64,000 nt of DNA from Sepiola atlantica (lineage: Eukaryota > Mollusca > Cephalopoda > Sepiida > Sepiolidae), in NCBI GenBank assembly GCA_963556195.1, contig OY744525.1:26844413-26908412 (forward strand), given 5' to 3'. The notes beneath the pieces are model-generated. The model saw nothing but the letters and a program-made list of their open reading frames with translations, was not told the DNA's origin and did no database searches. How positions within the stretch are numbered: position 1 is the stretch's first letter; each line of letters begins with the position of its first letter. Made by a program: the position numbers and the translations under genes. Below, piece after piece: positions 44,077 to 55,734 of the stretch.

Positions 44077-44730
44077 TATAGAAAATGAGACAAAGTCCAT
44101 TTCTAATACATAAAACAACTTTATTGAGTCGTCCTCGTTAGTACGTGAACAAAAAGGAAAGGGGTTAGTATGTTCATAAGTATGGACGAAGACAAAAGTA
44201 AAGGAAGTCCATTACTATAATTTCCACTTAGTAGGGAAGTGAGAATAGTTTATCACATAGAATGTTTGTACACCGGCTACGGTGTCAGGGCGTGTCCATA
44301 TGTGTATGTAAGTATGTGTGTCTGTACACCGGTGTGAAAGTCAGTTCACATGTAAGCAGTTATGTGTGTGTGTGTTATATCGAGTACACGTGTATGAGAC
44401 AGTAGCCATTTTGGCTTCTTGTCGAAGTTGAACCCAGGGCCAAAGTCCCGGGAAAATGTCTGTTGCGTTCCGAGAGAGGGGGATGTGTGTTTGACAGTGC
44501 CAAAGAAGGAAAGAGAGAGAGAGAAGAGGCTTCTCGTGCCGAAGAAGGAAAAGAGAAAGAGCGGATGGCGCTCAAGTGTTTATATAGTTATGCTAGCCAT
44601 TTGAGATTCTCCTAAGAGAAGACCACTGATTAGTCAAGCCAAGGAGGAAGTAGATTGCTTGAACCAATCAGCAGGCAGCTAAGAAGCCATTGATATTTAA
44701 ACAATATGGCGGCTTGTAGGAAACTGCTAC
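44077..44730 (-). mobile_element. Solo LTR
   Basis: On the minus strand: CATAACTATATAAACACTTG (TATA box, plus-strand 44579-44586), a pyrimidine-rich start region, and CTCAATAAAGTTG (polyadenylation signal at plus-strand 44120-44125) near the 3' end. A 5-bp ACCTC occurs at 44072-44076 and 44731-44735. Flanking DNA on both sides (43990-44071 and 44736-44835) belongs to the FB-like family, so the LTR probably inserted into such a repeat. Clean TG...CA termini are not obvious. No internal retroviral genes are present. Confidence 0.6.
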
Positions 44731-44839
44731 ACCTCCACCATCTTAAAAAGGAGGAAGTAATTCCTGAGAGGACGATCTTATGACAACAGAACTGATAATA
44801 AACCACTTGTCTCCATTAAAAGATAATACAATAATAAAT

Positions 44840-45690
44840 CATTTTTTGTAAATAAAGAAGATTTGTAAATAAAAAAAAAAACGCACTCTACATGAAAAAA
44901 TAAATATTTAATATACCCCCCCACTTTTTTTCTTAAAATACACAACACGAAAAATAGAATCTTGTATTTATTAAAACGTATTGTAAATAAAAAAACGCAC
45001 CCTATAAGATTTTTTTTTATAATGTATTCTGCCCTCGTGGGGAGGCAAATAAGTAGTGGCACGAAAACATTTTAGAACGAGAATTCTGCAATGTTTCGTT
45101 TGATTATTAAAAAGTTTTGTAAATGAAAAAACGCATCCTACATTAAAAATAAATATTGAATAAATATTTCTTAAAATAAACCTTTCCCTATTTGATTAAT
45201 ATTTCTTAAAATAAATCTTTCTTTCCGGTGGTTCATGTTGAGAAATCAAACCACTAAAGGTCCTTGAAAAAGTAATGCTCCTTCAGATACGAGGTTACCT
45301 GCTGTGATTATGACTCACTTGAAGTTTTTCAAAATTAATGTTCATACCAGATGGTGGACCTCCTGGTCAGTCAGTTTTTTTTATGTTCATAGATCGGCAA
45401 CTGATAATCTTCAAGTGGGTAGCTGGGTGGGTGGTCTACCAGTATCTATATATATTCCAGCAGAGGAAGTCAGTTGGTTTTTGTGCTTCTTGGAGCCAGA
45501 TGGGCCCTAAGCTAATGGATTGAAAGATATGTTTGGAGGGAGAATCCTTCTATTGCAGTACTGACTGGGGCGAAACGATTGCGACTGCGACCAGTGTTGG
45601 AATCGAGCACCAACTCCAAACGAACACAACGAGTGAACAATTACTCCCGTGCAGTGAACGTACACAGACGCACATTTATACCATGATCCA
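44840..45690. other. No recognisable gene
   Basis: AT-rich sequence. 45560-45690 has a more GC-balanced stretch (GGGGCGAAACGATTGCGAC) of unknown origin. Confidence 0.3.
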
Positions 45691-45749
45691 ATAACCTTGC
45701 GACCATTTTAAATAATGCAGATAGGAAAATACATTGGAATTTATTAACG

Positions 45750-46315
45750 TCCCCCTCACTGACTGGCTGTAGCCTTGTCCCTTAAGGGTCTCACGGATTG
45801 GTTGTCAGACATCCCAACCCCTACTCCCTTAGAGGTCATGTGAGTCAGCCCATAAAAACGCTTGCACGCTGTGTCCCTGCCTCTTTTCGACCCACCTTTT
45901 GAACCTGGTAGGATCACGACTGGATATTTTTTAGAAAAAACCCTCGACAGCAGTCGCAGAGAGCCCCTACTCCTTCCTGTTACCAACCATCTTGGACTGA
46001 AGTGACTACATCTCGACAAGAGCCAGAATTGGAGGCGGGCGCATGTGCAACCTGTTACCAGAACTCCCACAAGATAAGTTTGCGAAGCACGTTTTCACAA
46101 ACCTAAATTAACTTCCTCCTTTCTGAACTTTGAACTCACCATTTGTTTTATATATTTGCTCACAAGTAAAACGGTTTTAAACTTATATACAATTGTTGTT
46201 GTGTTCCTTCTCACAAAAGCTGTTGTCCTGTTTCTATTTTGCACTTATCTACATAATTGTTATTGCATTCTCACGTGCGAGAATTGAACTTTCTTCCAGG
46301 GATATTTAATCCCAA
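45750..46315 (+). mobile_element. Possible LTR-like repeat
   Basis: A GC-balanced, promoter-like block (GTCAGCCCATAAAAACGC) is followed by a T-rich downstream region and a candidate end GATATTTAATCCCAACA. It stands out from its neighbours in composition. No duplicate copy or target duplication is visible, so this is tentative. Confidence 0.25.
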
Positions 46316-46319
46316 CAAC

Positions 46320-47030
46320 ATCAAGGTCGGTACATATTGTTTAAATAGTATTTTGACAATTGTCAATGATGTAGTATAGTTATCAGCCGAGAAATCGAAA
46401 ACAAACAAAATGTACAAAAAATAACTTTTACCAGACGCAAGAAAATTTAGTTTTCTATCGACCTGCATAGTTTTAATCTTCTGAAAGTGTTAAAAAAAAA
46501 TAATTTCAATATAAGATTTTGTTTATTTCTGTCTTTTGAATAAGTAACTATCCAAGATGGCGGCTATCAGTTCTTTATTTTAGCGTCTATGCGTGACCTT
46601 CGTAAACTACGACGGCCTTGGTCTATGTCGTATAATTAACAACTGAGAAATCGAAAATTAAAAAAAAAATACCACTAATAAATGTCACCAAACGCATTAA
46701 AATTTAATTTTCGACCGATCTGTATATTTTTAACTTACTGAAACTGTTTAAAGTTATTATTTCAAAATAAGTTGCCGTATCTTGAAGCTCATTGTCGCAT
46801 GTGTTCGGCTATTTTTTTACAAGCCTTCAAGGTTTCGAAACAAATTCTGAAATTTAAAAAAAAAACACTTACAAAAAATTTCCGAACTGTAAAACTATGT
46901 AGGTCAATAGAAAAATTTAATTTTCTTGAGTTTAGTAAAATTTATTTGTTGTATATTTTCTTTGTTTTCGATTTCTGTACTACATCATTGCCTGACAATT
47001 TAATGTTAAATAATCATTTTTTAAAATAGG
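46320..47030. mobile_element. Inverted-repeat element with an extra internal copy
   Basis: The left arm (about 46320-46510: CAATGATGTAGTA, GAAATCGAAAACAAAC, ATCGACCTGCATAG) is mirrored at about 46840-47030. A further direct copy of the arm's inner part lies at 46645-46775 (GAAATCGAAAATTAA, CGACCGATCTGTAT). CCAAGATGGCGGC, a YY1-type motif, is at 46553-46565. Confidence 0.6.
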
Positions 47031-47546
47031 GTACCGTCTCGGAAAAGGCAACCAAAAATTTACGGGCGTGACGTATGTACAACGAATGCTACGAAAACGA
47101 ACAGAAAAATACGAACCAAGTTACGCCGTTCCAAATGTTACCAACCCCCTTTCCATGTTAAGATGTTAAGAACCTGACGACTTTAATGAAATTAAATTTT
47201 AAAATAACACTAGAAACGACGACCTTTTTTAAGCAATTAGAACGAAAGAAAGAGCAATTTTGTGTTTTGGTGCGTGTATTTTTGGGAAGAAAAAATAAAA
47301 GAAAATTTTCTTCCCAAACACACAATTCTTTCGTTCTAATTCCTTAAAAAGGTCGTCATTTCTATTGTTATTTTAAAACTTTATTTAATTAAAGCCATCT
47401 GGTTCTTAACATCTTGACATGAAGAGGGGGGGGGGGCTTCGGTAACATTCGGAACAGCGTAACTTGGTTCGTATTTTCCGTTCATTTTCGTAGCATTCGT
47501 TGTACACACGTCACTCCTGTAAATGTTTAGTTTTCCGAAACAGTAC
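47031..47546. mobile_element. Foldback element, arms about 240 bp
   Basis: Arms starting GTACCGTCTCGGAAAA (left) and CGTACTGTTTCGGAAAA (right, complement) continue through ACGAATGCTACGAAAACGAA and AAGATGTTAAGAACC to the centre near 47280. No target duplication was found. From 47547 to 48010 nothing is recognised. Confidence 0.75.
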
Positions 47547-48019
47547 GAAAATTAGAAATTATAAGTTCGACTAACAATTCCCAAATTGAATAATTTCATT
47601 ATCCTAAAAATATTTTTTATTAATGAATAATTATAATTGTTCTTGGTCTATTTTCTCTATATTAAAATAAAATTTAACAATTATTACCAATTGAATTGAC
47701 AACTTTATCTGGCGTGAGGACATTGACGGGATAGTCAACGCATATTACGCGGTTGTCGAAAAAGAAAACTCACAACAAAAACAGTTCTCTCTAGAAAAAC
47801 AAATATTCAAAGAAAAATAATATTTTATTAAAATGTTATTTAATTTTAGTCGAGGATTCAATTTCGTTCTTTTTCTATTATAATCGAAAAAAAAAAAATA
47901 CGACGTTAAGAAGCGTTTTCGTTGGTTCTCGGTAATTTCCGTTAGATACCAAAAAGCAGACGACAGTTAAGCAGACGACAATTCACACGCTAACTTTTCA
48001 TATCTTTTGAAAAAGAAAA

Positions 48020-48069
48020 ATGGCTAATACTCTCGCGGTAGACATTCATAAAATACTCTTTCGGTAAGT
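48020..48069 (+). other. Exon-like segment: ATG, 44 nt, GTAAGT
   Basis: ATG at 48020 (MANTLAVDIHKILF) runs 44 nt to a consensus donor GTAAGT at 48064-48069. A segment with identical geometry lies at 48683-48732. There is no downstream exon and no known protein match. Confidence 0.3.
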
Positions 48070-48119
48070 TTTTTCCATTTTCACCTATAAACAAAAAAGA
48101 GATAATCCTTTTCTAGTAA

Positions 48120-48565
48120 TCACTGACTACCAACATTACTTCAAAATAACCTATTTTTACTCACTTAAACAATGTTTTAGTACAAAAAAAGATAGCAGTT
48201 AAAACGTAAATTATAGCAAGTTTCATCCTGAAACGCCGAAATGAAAAGTTAGTTGGAAAAGTATAGTCGTCATCTTTATAAACAAGTCGAGAAAGAGGCT
48301 AGCCAAGGAAGAACGATAACTTACGCGTTTACCCCTGTTCTTCTTTAACTAGAAAATTATAAACGAGTTATCGTTCTTCTAGCTCTTTCTCGATTTATTT
48401 ATAAAGATGGTGACTATATTTTTCCGACAGTTTTAATTTCGGTGTTTTGCGTGTACGATGAAACTCACCGTAACTTAGTGTTTTTAATCCTATCATCACC
48501 TTTTTTATTTATTAAAACAATATGGTTGAAGTAAAAAAAATAAGTTGTTTAAAGATAATGCCAGA
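48120..48565. mobile_element. Foldback element, degenerate arms about 200 bp
   Basis: The inner arms are clear: GTCATCTTTATAAACAAGTCG, shortened here to its core ATCTTTATAAA, and AGAACGATAACTTA pair with GAGTTATCGTTCTTC and TTTATAAAGATGGTGAC. The outer parts (TTTCATCCTGAAACGCCG and GTTTTGCG...GATGAAACTC) are diverged. No ORF. Confidence 0.6.
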
Positions 48566-48570
48566 ACGTA

Positions 48571-49034
48571 TTTCACTCTAAATATAATTTACGTGACTGA
48601 AATAGGAATTGACCATTTATACCCCCTTTAAAATGTAGATAAAAAACTGTATGAAAAATTAATTCGTCGTTTCCCAGCCAAAATGGCGGAACATGAATCG
48701 TCTGCATTTTCCGACCTCACAAATGAGTAAGTAAACCCAAATAAATTATTTTGGACTAATTTCAAATTCATCTTAAATTATTTTTCTTAATCTTGTAGTT
48801 TACTGCTTATTTCGTTAGTAATAATCACAATAAAGTCTTCATACAGTTTTTTTAATCTACATTTTAGAGGGGGTATAAATGGTTAATTCCTATTTCAGTC
48901 ACGTAAATCATATTTAGAGTGAAATTAGTCCAAAACAATTTATTTGGGTTTACTTACTCATTTGTGAGGTCGGAAAAAATCAGAAAACTGCAGCCGATTC
49001 AGTGTCCGCCATTTTGGCTGGGAAACGACGAATT
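48571..49034. mobile_element. Interleaved (permuted) inverted repeats
   Basis: Segment A (48571-48655) and segment B (48660-48770) are followed by their reverse complements in the order A' (48839-48924), B' (48925-49034), not the B' A' order of a simple foldback. A carries ACGTGACTGAAATAGGAATT; B carries CCAGCCAAAATGGCGG and CGACCTCACAAATGAGTAAG. From 49035 to 49740 nothing is recognised. Confidence 0.7.
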
Positions 49035-49883
49035 ACATTTTTTTTCTATTTACTTTTTTAAAGATTCTGTTGTGTTCGCCACGAAATGTCTTGTAAAATG
49101 GTGCCTGGACGGTTATATATCGGAACAAAGTGGAACGGTGAATTTTCAAACAAAAGTTTATTTCCAGCGCCCCCCCCCCTCCTCCCCGAAATACGAATTG
49201 AGGAAAATTAGGAAACGGAAACTTAGGTAAATTGGGCAAGGTAGGAAAATTGGGTAACTATGGAATAAATATCGATTGAAAATAGATTTTAGGACCGTTC
49301 CTGAGAGGGACCTCTCCCCTATAGTTTTAAAAAGAGCTAAGCCCTCCTCCCCAATAATATTTTAAAATATTAACTGTTGTTTTAAAGCAAATAAAATCGA
49401 TTTTTCGGGCATCTTTTACGAGACTCAGCAGAGTAAAAACGCTAAAAAAACAAATATACAACAAATAAAAGTAACTGTAAGCTGTAAAAGTTAGTTTCAA
49501 ACTTGCATGTGCTATTTGTTTGTATTTTAAACCCGTTTGAAGTGCTATTTATTAGAAATTTAAGTTCAATAGACGGTTTTCGAAGAATTCAAAATGGCCG
49601 CTCTACGTAATAATATAGAGGGACTGGCCGCTATTTTTCTTTGAGAAACTAGATGTTTTAAAAAACAAGAAATTTTTTTTTAACATCTAATAAAAAGCCA
49701 TTTATACTACGTAAAAATACAAACAAATTACATAGGTAAGTAGAAAAATGTCGGCACTTCTGCAGTCTTTATGAAGCAGCTGCCGATTAAGAAATCGAAA
49801 TTGAAGAGTTCCGTTTTTTTTTTCTCCAAGTACCATTCATTCATAATTCACCGGAAGTTGAAGTAGAATTTAGTTTTTAGAAA

Positions 49884-49982
49884 ATGGAGTTAAATGAGCT
49901 GAATCTTCGCGACATTGGTAATTTAATGAACCAGACGCAAAAAACAATAGATTTTTTACAGGCACATCGCCTGATTTCTTAA
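49884..49982 (+). pseudogene. Truncated Merlin-like transposase N-terminus
   Basis: Thirty-two codons, MELNELNLRD ... IDFLQAHRLIS, then a stop. The end aligns with VDFLQAHGLIS of the fragment at 38705-38944. In that copy the zinc ribbon follows directly after LIS; here it is replaced by TTAGGG repeats. Confidence 0.65.
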
Positions 49983-50005
49983 TGTTAGGGTTAGGGTTAG
50001 GGTTT
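49983..50005 (+). repeat. Short interstitial TTAGGG repeat
   Basis: Three to four tandem TTAGGG units inside the Merlin-type element, starting right after the truncated ORF. Too short and too internal to be a telomere. From 50197 to 51055 nothing is recognised. Confidence 0.85.
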
Positions 50006-51059
50006 TTTATTTAATTTTTTTTTACTTCATATAATAAAAAAAAGAAATTGTTAATTGTTACCCAAAAACAAATCAGTCTTGCATTTTTTTTTTAGGTTGT
50101 AAATAAGTCACTTCCGATTGAATTACTTCCCTCTATTTTCAGTAGAAGGACAGAAAATCCGCTGCTTCATAAAGACTGCAGAAGTGCCAAAATGTCTATT
50201 CTAGACATAAGTCAACTTTACTTGTTGCAAATTTATGTTTTTAAACTCTTTCTCGTTCTTTTTTTGGACCCTGCTCACGTCTCTGTTGAGCGTCGTAACA
50301 TATACCCGTAAATTAAAATTTAAATCCTATTACGAGATTAAATCTATTATAATGCATTTCGTTTTTTTTTTCGTAAACAAGTCAGCCATTTTAATATTTT
50401 ATGGCGCTGGTGTATTTGATCAGTACCAAATTTCTGTCATCATCACGTGATATTATTTTAGACGGTGTTGTTACCCAAAAAACAACAACCCCCGTCTCTG
50501 AAATTACCGTGAACTTTTATCGATTCGGTTTTGTTGTGTTCTTTTAAAAAGGGGGGCAATCACAAGAAAGTTACATTGGCGATATTGAATTTTCTTGCTC
50601 ACACGCCGCTATTCCGAATTCACAGCAGCAAGCCGCCATCAATACGATGGTCGTAACTAAACGGTTATGATTTACAAAAAATAAAAAAATATTTTGGAGG
50701 TAAAATTTTATAATTAAAATGCGCAGCATTTTTTGTATTCGCCACTATCCTCCAGGATTTGTCTCACGTGACTCAAATGAACCAGTCAATCGCAATCATT
50801 TAAATATGGAGAATCGTCTTCATTATTAAAAATAAACACCGAATTATCATTTTATCCCCCCCCCCCCCCATCCCCAATGAACACAATATATTTTTTTCGG
50901 TTTATTTTTATTTTGTTACTTTTTAAAATAGAATTAACGTTGATGGATTTTCCCCACATTACTAAGTCTGCTCTCGATTTAAATAATTGAAATTAAGGAA
51001 AGTTATATTTAAAAAAAATAAAGCCAACAAATAAATGCTACCAAAGGCAAGATAAATTA

Positions 51060-51605
51060 CTCTTCTACCTACCTGTACCCACCTATGCATGGAGTATTGT
51101 TGTCACATTTGGGCTGGTGCACCATCCATTAGTCTCTCCCTCTTAGACAAGTTTAATAAAAAAGAGTCTCTAACCTAATAGGTCCCTCACTATCCAACAA
51201 ACTTCAGCCCCTGTCCAATCGCTGCAATGTTGCATCCTTGTGCTTGTTTTACAAATACTTCAATGGAATGTGCTCCGATGAACTTGCTGCTTTAGTGTCC
51301 CCTCGATGTAAATACACTAGACCAACCCGACAATCAGCTAAATCCCATTCATTCACTGTGGAGGTCCCCAGATGCCGGAGAGCTTTCTACTCCAATAGCT
51401 TCTTTCCTCGAGCTGCCGGTCTTAGGGACTTCCTCCCTGCTCCCTGTTTCCCGGACTGTACCGACATACAGAAATTTAAAACTAATGTGAATAAACATCT
51501 AGCTGCACAGCTCCCAATGTAGGATGATCCCCTAAACATTCAGCCTAATCTTCAGTAGCCCTTACGTCTACAGTGGCAACTTGCCTTGTTTGGGGTGAAC
51601 TCAGT
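51060..51605 (+). pseudogene. 3' end of a Jockey-superfamily-like LINE
   Basis: TYLCMEYCCHIWAGAP-type sequence, a one-base slip at the LDK/RV segment, then an open stretch (51238-51522) with CLFYKYFNGMCSDELAALV, SHSFTVEVPRCRRAFYSN and a C-terminal VNKHLAAQLPM. It ends with GCCTTGTTTGGGGTGAA and an A-run. Same family as 1611-2215 and 31050-32745. 5'-truncated. Confidence 0.82.
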
Positions 51606-52051
51606 TAAAAAAAAAAAAGTTGATGCAGGAGATGGCACACTGTACATGGCCAAACCATCTGCGATGCTGAGCGTTTAAGGCATCCAAAATCCCACCAAGC
51701 TTCTGATAGAGCATGGTTGAAGGGATTCTTTCCTTTAGGTTTGCTACCATGCATCCAACTGATCATGGCACGGTCATTATTCCAGAGCCGTTGCAAATCA
51801 GAAGTGTTTGGAGCCCATGTCTCACTGCCATGCAAGATGGTATAGCGAACACAGGCCGAAAAGACCTTGCCCCGAGTCCTGAAAGGAATGGACCTAGATG
51901 TAAGGATTAGCAGCAGTTTCCTGAACCTTCTCCAAGCAACACAACAGCAAGCAGTGATAGTGTGTTCGCAGCCACCACAAGCATTCAACATGTTGTCCAA
52001 GTAACAGAAGGTAGTTTCGTCATCAAGTGGGGTGCCATCTACATGGGCCAC
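51605..52051 (-). pseudogene. LINE reverse-transcriptase C-terminal fragment (second family)
   Basis: Open on the minus strand: HVDGTPLDDETTFCYLDNML, CGGCEHTITACCCVAWRRFR, LLLILTSRSIPFRTRGKV, SACVRYTILHGSETWAP, LQRLWNNDRAMISWMHG. These are the connection and C-terminal blocks of a LINE ORF2 (GGGCE...VAWGKF, LTSR, ACVRSAMLHGSETW, NDRAMIRW in intact relatives). It meets the plus-strand LINE fragment tail to tail at 51605. The missing upstream part is replaced by a tandem array. Confidence 0.82.
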
Positions 52052-52670
52052 AGCTTAGCCATCAATTGGATGAGTACACCTCGACATCTGCGACAAATAT
52101 AATCCAGGTCAACTACCAGCCTCTCAACAGAAGGTAGTTTCGACATCAAGTGGAAGGCCATCTACATCTACATGGGCCACAGCTTAGCCATCAATTGGAT
52201 GGGTACACCTCGACATCTATGACAAAGATAATCCGGGTCAACTACCAATCTCTCAGCTGAAGGTAGCTTAAACATCAAGTGGGGTATCATCTACATCTAC
52301 ATGGACAACAGCTTAGCCATCAATTGGATGGGTACACCTCGACATCTGCAACACAGGTAATTCGAGTCAACTACCAGTCTCTCAGCAGAAGGTAGTTTCG
52401 ACATCAAGTGGGGGGGGGGGGCATCTACATGGGCCACAGCTTAACCATCAATGGGATGGGTACACCTTGACATCTGCGACAAAGATAATAAGGGTCAACT
52501 ACCAGTTTCTCAGCAGAAGGTAGTTTCGACATCAAGTGGGGGGGGGGGCATCTACATGGGCCACAGCTTAACCATCAATGGGATGGGTACACCTTGACAT
52601 CTGCGACAAAGATAATAAGGGTCAACTACCAGTCTCTCAGCAGAAGGTAGTTTCGACATCAAGTGGGGTG
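52008..52670. repeat. About 120-130 bp tandem repeat derived from LINE coding sequence
   Basis: Five to six units, each with CAGAAGGTAGTTTCGACATC, CATCTACATGGGCCACAGC, TTAGCCATCAATTGGATGGG and ACACCTCGACATCTG. The minus-strand reading repeats the HVDGTPLD..ETTFC segment of the adjoining LINE fragment, so the array grew from that ORF. Later units contain G-runs. From 52680 to 53550 nothing is recognised. Confidence 0.8.
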
Positions 52671-53499
52671 CTATACACATCCGTAAGTGCCGCTGTTAAA
52701 ATATTTTAAAAAAGAAACTGAAGCAAAATATATTATTTTGTTGTAAAAAAACAGTGAAGAAAAAGACAAATTGCCTAGCAGTGTTCACATTTCTTTCAAA
52801 TCTTCATTGTCAAATGGATACAGACTTTGTGGCTGATGTAACTGAAATACCCACTTTACAATGTAAAATGTTATTTTTGCCGCTTTTAACAGAAATTAGG
52901 GATTTCAATTACATCTGTTATAAAGTCAGTGTCCAGTTTACAATGAAGGTATAATAGCAAAGTGAATCCCCCACTGGTGCATAAAAAATAATTTTTTTTT
53001 TTTTTAACGATAATTCTTAGAAGACAAAAAAAAAAAGAAGGAAAATATAGCTAAAAACAGAAGGGACCACTATTCTGAACCTCCTCTTAAAACTTTTGCT
53101 AAGGAAGCGGTTTCAAACACGCAACGATGATGTGTCTTTCGGCAACCCATTTGAAACCATTTTTTGTGACCAATATTTTCCTCAAGTTTTAAAAAGTTGT
53201 TTCTCGCCTCTTCCATACTTTATCATTGAACTTGACTTACCGATCGACTAAGTGCAAACAGACAGTTAATCAATTTTAAGGTAAGCGGAAGGGAAGAATA
53301 CTTACCTCTCCAACCACAAGCACATATTTGTCATCAGTTAATTGTCTCATGTTCTTATTAAGAAAAAGAGACTGAATGAAATATGACATGATTATGGCTC
53401 TTTTGGGGATTCATAAAAAGTGGGGAGGATTGAGATACAATACAATTAACTTAGACAAAAAAAAAAAAAAAAAAATGGAAAAATTTTTGTTTTCATAAG

Positions 53500-53600
53500 C
53501 TGAGAAGAATGTAAATTCGGTAAATTAATCTTTTTATTTTGTGTGAGATTTCACTTTATTGATCCAATTCCAACATGGCCATCAAAAGTTAAAATTAAAT
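53500..53600 (-). repeat. Dispersed repeat with a GGCCATGTTGGAATTGGA core
   Basis: The minus strand reads GATGGCCATGTTGGAATTGG. Plus-strand copies lie at 54190-54310 and 57130-57265, so this is a dispersed family of unknown class. From 53601 to 54185 nothing is recognised. Confidence 0.45.
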
Positions 53601-54189
53601 ATTTTTTTTATTGTAGCGTTTTAATGTTACCAAGGTGATATTTCTAGTTATCCAATCAGCAACCTTTCATTTTTATGTTTTGAACACATTTCTAAAAGTA
53701 GTCGTAAAAAGAACAAACTAAAAAAACAATTGCTACATGTATTAAATATGTAATAAATGCAGGTTAAAACTTTACCAAAAATGTAGATAAAATTTCTTTT
53801 CAGCCATCTTCACTGGTGTCAATCCTTTCACCGTCTCATTTCTTTCTACCTCTGTGCAACAAACTGACTAGTTTTATGGCATAGCCGCTATGCAAATTAC
53901 CTCTTCCACATATCTTGTAGTCTTCATGGCTTCTGTAAATAGCATAGGCGATATTATGCCGCTTATGATGAAGAGATAGGCACAGTTCATTATAAAGATT
54001 TACGAGACATGTAAAAATTCACGCTGATTTATGCAGTTGACGATGAATACTGAATATGATTGGAAGTTTTTATGGCATTCATTAACCTCAACACTAACTG
54101 TAAGTTAGGGATGGTGGTTGAGAAATAAAACAAAAACATGCCTTTCCTTCACCTAACACAGAGTAAACTAGTACAGTAGTACAAAATAA

Positions 54190-54310
54190 ATATTACAATA
54201 TTTATTTTGATTCAATATTATAGTCTAATTGAATGATAACATTTTTTTTTTTTTTTTTTTTAAATTTCATATGGTGGCCATATTGGAATTGGAATCATTC
54301 TGTTTACAGG
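54190..54310 (+). repeat. Dispersed repeat, copy 2
   Basis: CAATATTTATTTTGATTCAA, then TATGGTGGCCATATTGGAAT, the same order as at 57130-57265. No ORF. 54311-54730 is unrecognised. Confidence 0.55.
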
Positions 54311-54742
54311 TTTGTTGTCTTTAAAAAAAATAAAAAACAAACTATTCAAGATAATACAAAGTAACTTTCATGTGAAAAAATGTGCTTCTACCAGTTGGTT
54401 ACCTCTGGACTATTCCCCTCCCCCTTCAGACGTTGATGTTATCCTTACATTGGCAATATCCCAATCGTGTTTCTTGATTCTGTCACAATATCTGTAATTC
54501 CCCTCATCATTAAATGACCCTTTTGTATGGTTGAGTTTGGGGCCACTGTACTAAGTTATACAGCTGCTAACCCTAGGGGAGGAGGGATTAGTTTAACAGG
54601 AACATTTTGGACACTGCTTGATGTTAATTTCATAAAACTAATTTTTTCCGAAAAAAATCTTGTTTAATCGATAGTAAGTAGAAGAAATGCTGTTCTTGTT
54701 AAACAATCAAAATTATCTCCCTTTTACTCTTAGATCAGATTC

Positions 54743-55185
54743 GGTGCAATTTTAGTATAAGCTCCATGCAGATAATTATTTTCATGTAAAAGCATTATTT
54801 TGTACTCACTCAGTCATAGTTTCTCTCTCACGGCACGAAAAAGAATTTAAAAATATCAAGCAGAACTTTAATTAGAACGATTTTTCCATTTCGATGTACA
54901 ACCTGTATTCGCTGACATTTTGGGTGTGAGCCGACATTTTGGGTGTCAGCGACACTTATCTGCCCTTAGTTAGCTATTCCATCAACCGGCCACTCCCAAA
55001 ATGTCAGCGAGTCGACGTTTCATATCGCCCTTATGGAAATGGAAAAATCGTTCTAATTAAAGTTCTGCTTGATATTTTTAAATTCTTTTTCGTGCCGTGA
55101 GAGAGAAACTATGACCGAGTAAGTACAAAATAATGCTTTTACATGAAAATAATTATCTGCATGGAGCTTATACTAAAATTGCACC
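54743..55185. mobile_element. TIR element (MITE), 443 bp, 8-bp TSD
   Basis: Near-perfect inverted arms of about 160 bp begin GGTGCAATTTTAGTATAAGC. A perfect 8-bp duplication TCAGATTC lies at 54735-54742 and 55186-55193. The centre contains GCTGACATTTTGGGTGTGAG and related short repeats. Non-coding. Confidence 0.88.
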
Positions 55186-55734
55186 TCAGATTCTTGCAAA
55201 CCACATCAGATATTTAAAAAAAAGTAAAATACACTCTGTGACTTAAACTTTTTTTTGTTGTTGTGTGATAAATTTTAATTTAGAGGTCTCACTAAACCAT
55301 GGATTTTTAAGAGCTAATGAAGCTATTCATCTCGGTTTAGGCACATCTAGTGTCTCAACCTCAATTTCAAACGTTACCTTTGAATTATGAGACAAAATAA
55401 AATTTAGTCTTGACCACAAATCTTGACTTAGAGTTAAAGACATGTTTTTGTCTTTATCAGAGTTAAGTAAATTTCAGAACCATTATCATTTCCATTCACT
55501 CCTATAGGCTACATGTTAAATAAGAGAAATGAGTCTTGCATCGACTTCGATTCAATATTATATATATGTCGAGAGAACGTTGCGTTCCCGAAGTAGCTGA
55601 TCATTCTATGTAAAATTTAAACAGCAAGCTGCACCCCTGCCCACGCACACACCTGAAAATTACACTAACAAGTTTTTATCTTTTTAAGTCACATTTGAAG
55701 ATTAAATTAGTTCAAACACTAAATTAGATTAGTG

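Larger units (their letters stand above)
49753..50188 (+). mobile_element. Merlin-type TIR element, 436 bp, 8-bp TSD
   Basis: Inverted ends GGCACTTCTGCAGTCTTTAT / ATAAAGACTGCAGAAGTGCC, with a perfect 8-bp duplication AAAATGTC at 49745-49752 and 50189-50196. Inside is a truncated Merlin-like N-terminus (49884-49982), then three to four TTAGGG units. Confidence 0.87.

Noticed and set aside
49983..50005. TTAGGG units as a telomere or fusion point
   Set aside because: Only three to four units, wholly inside a transposon with intact target duplications.
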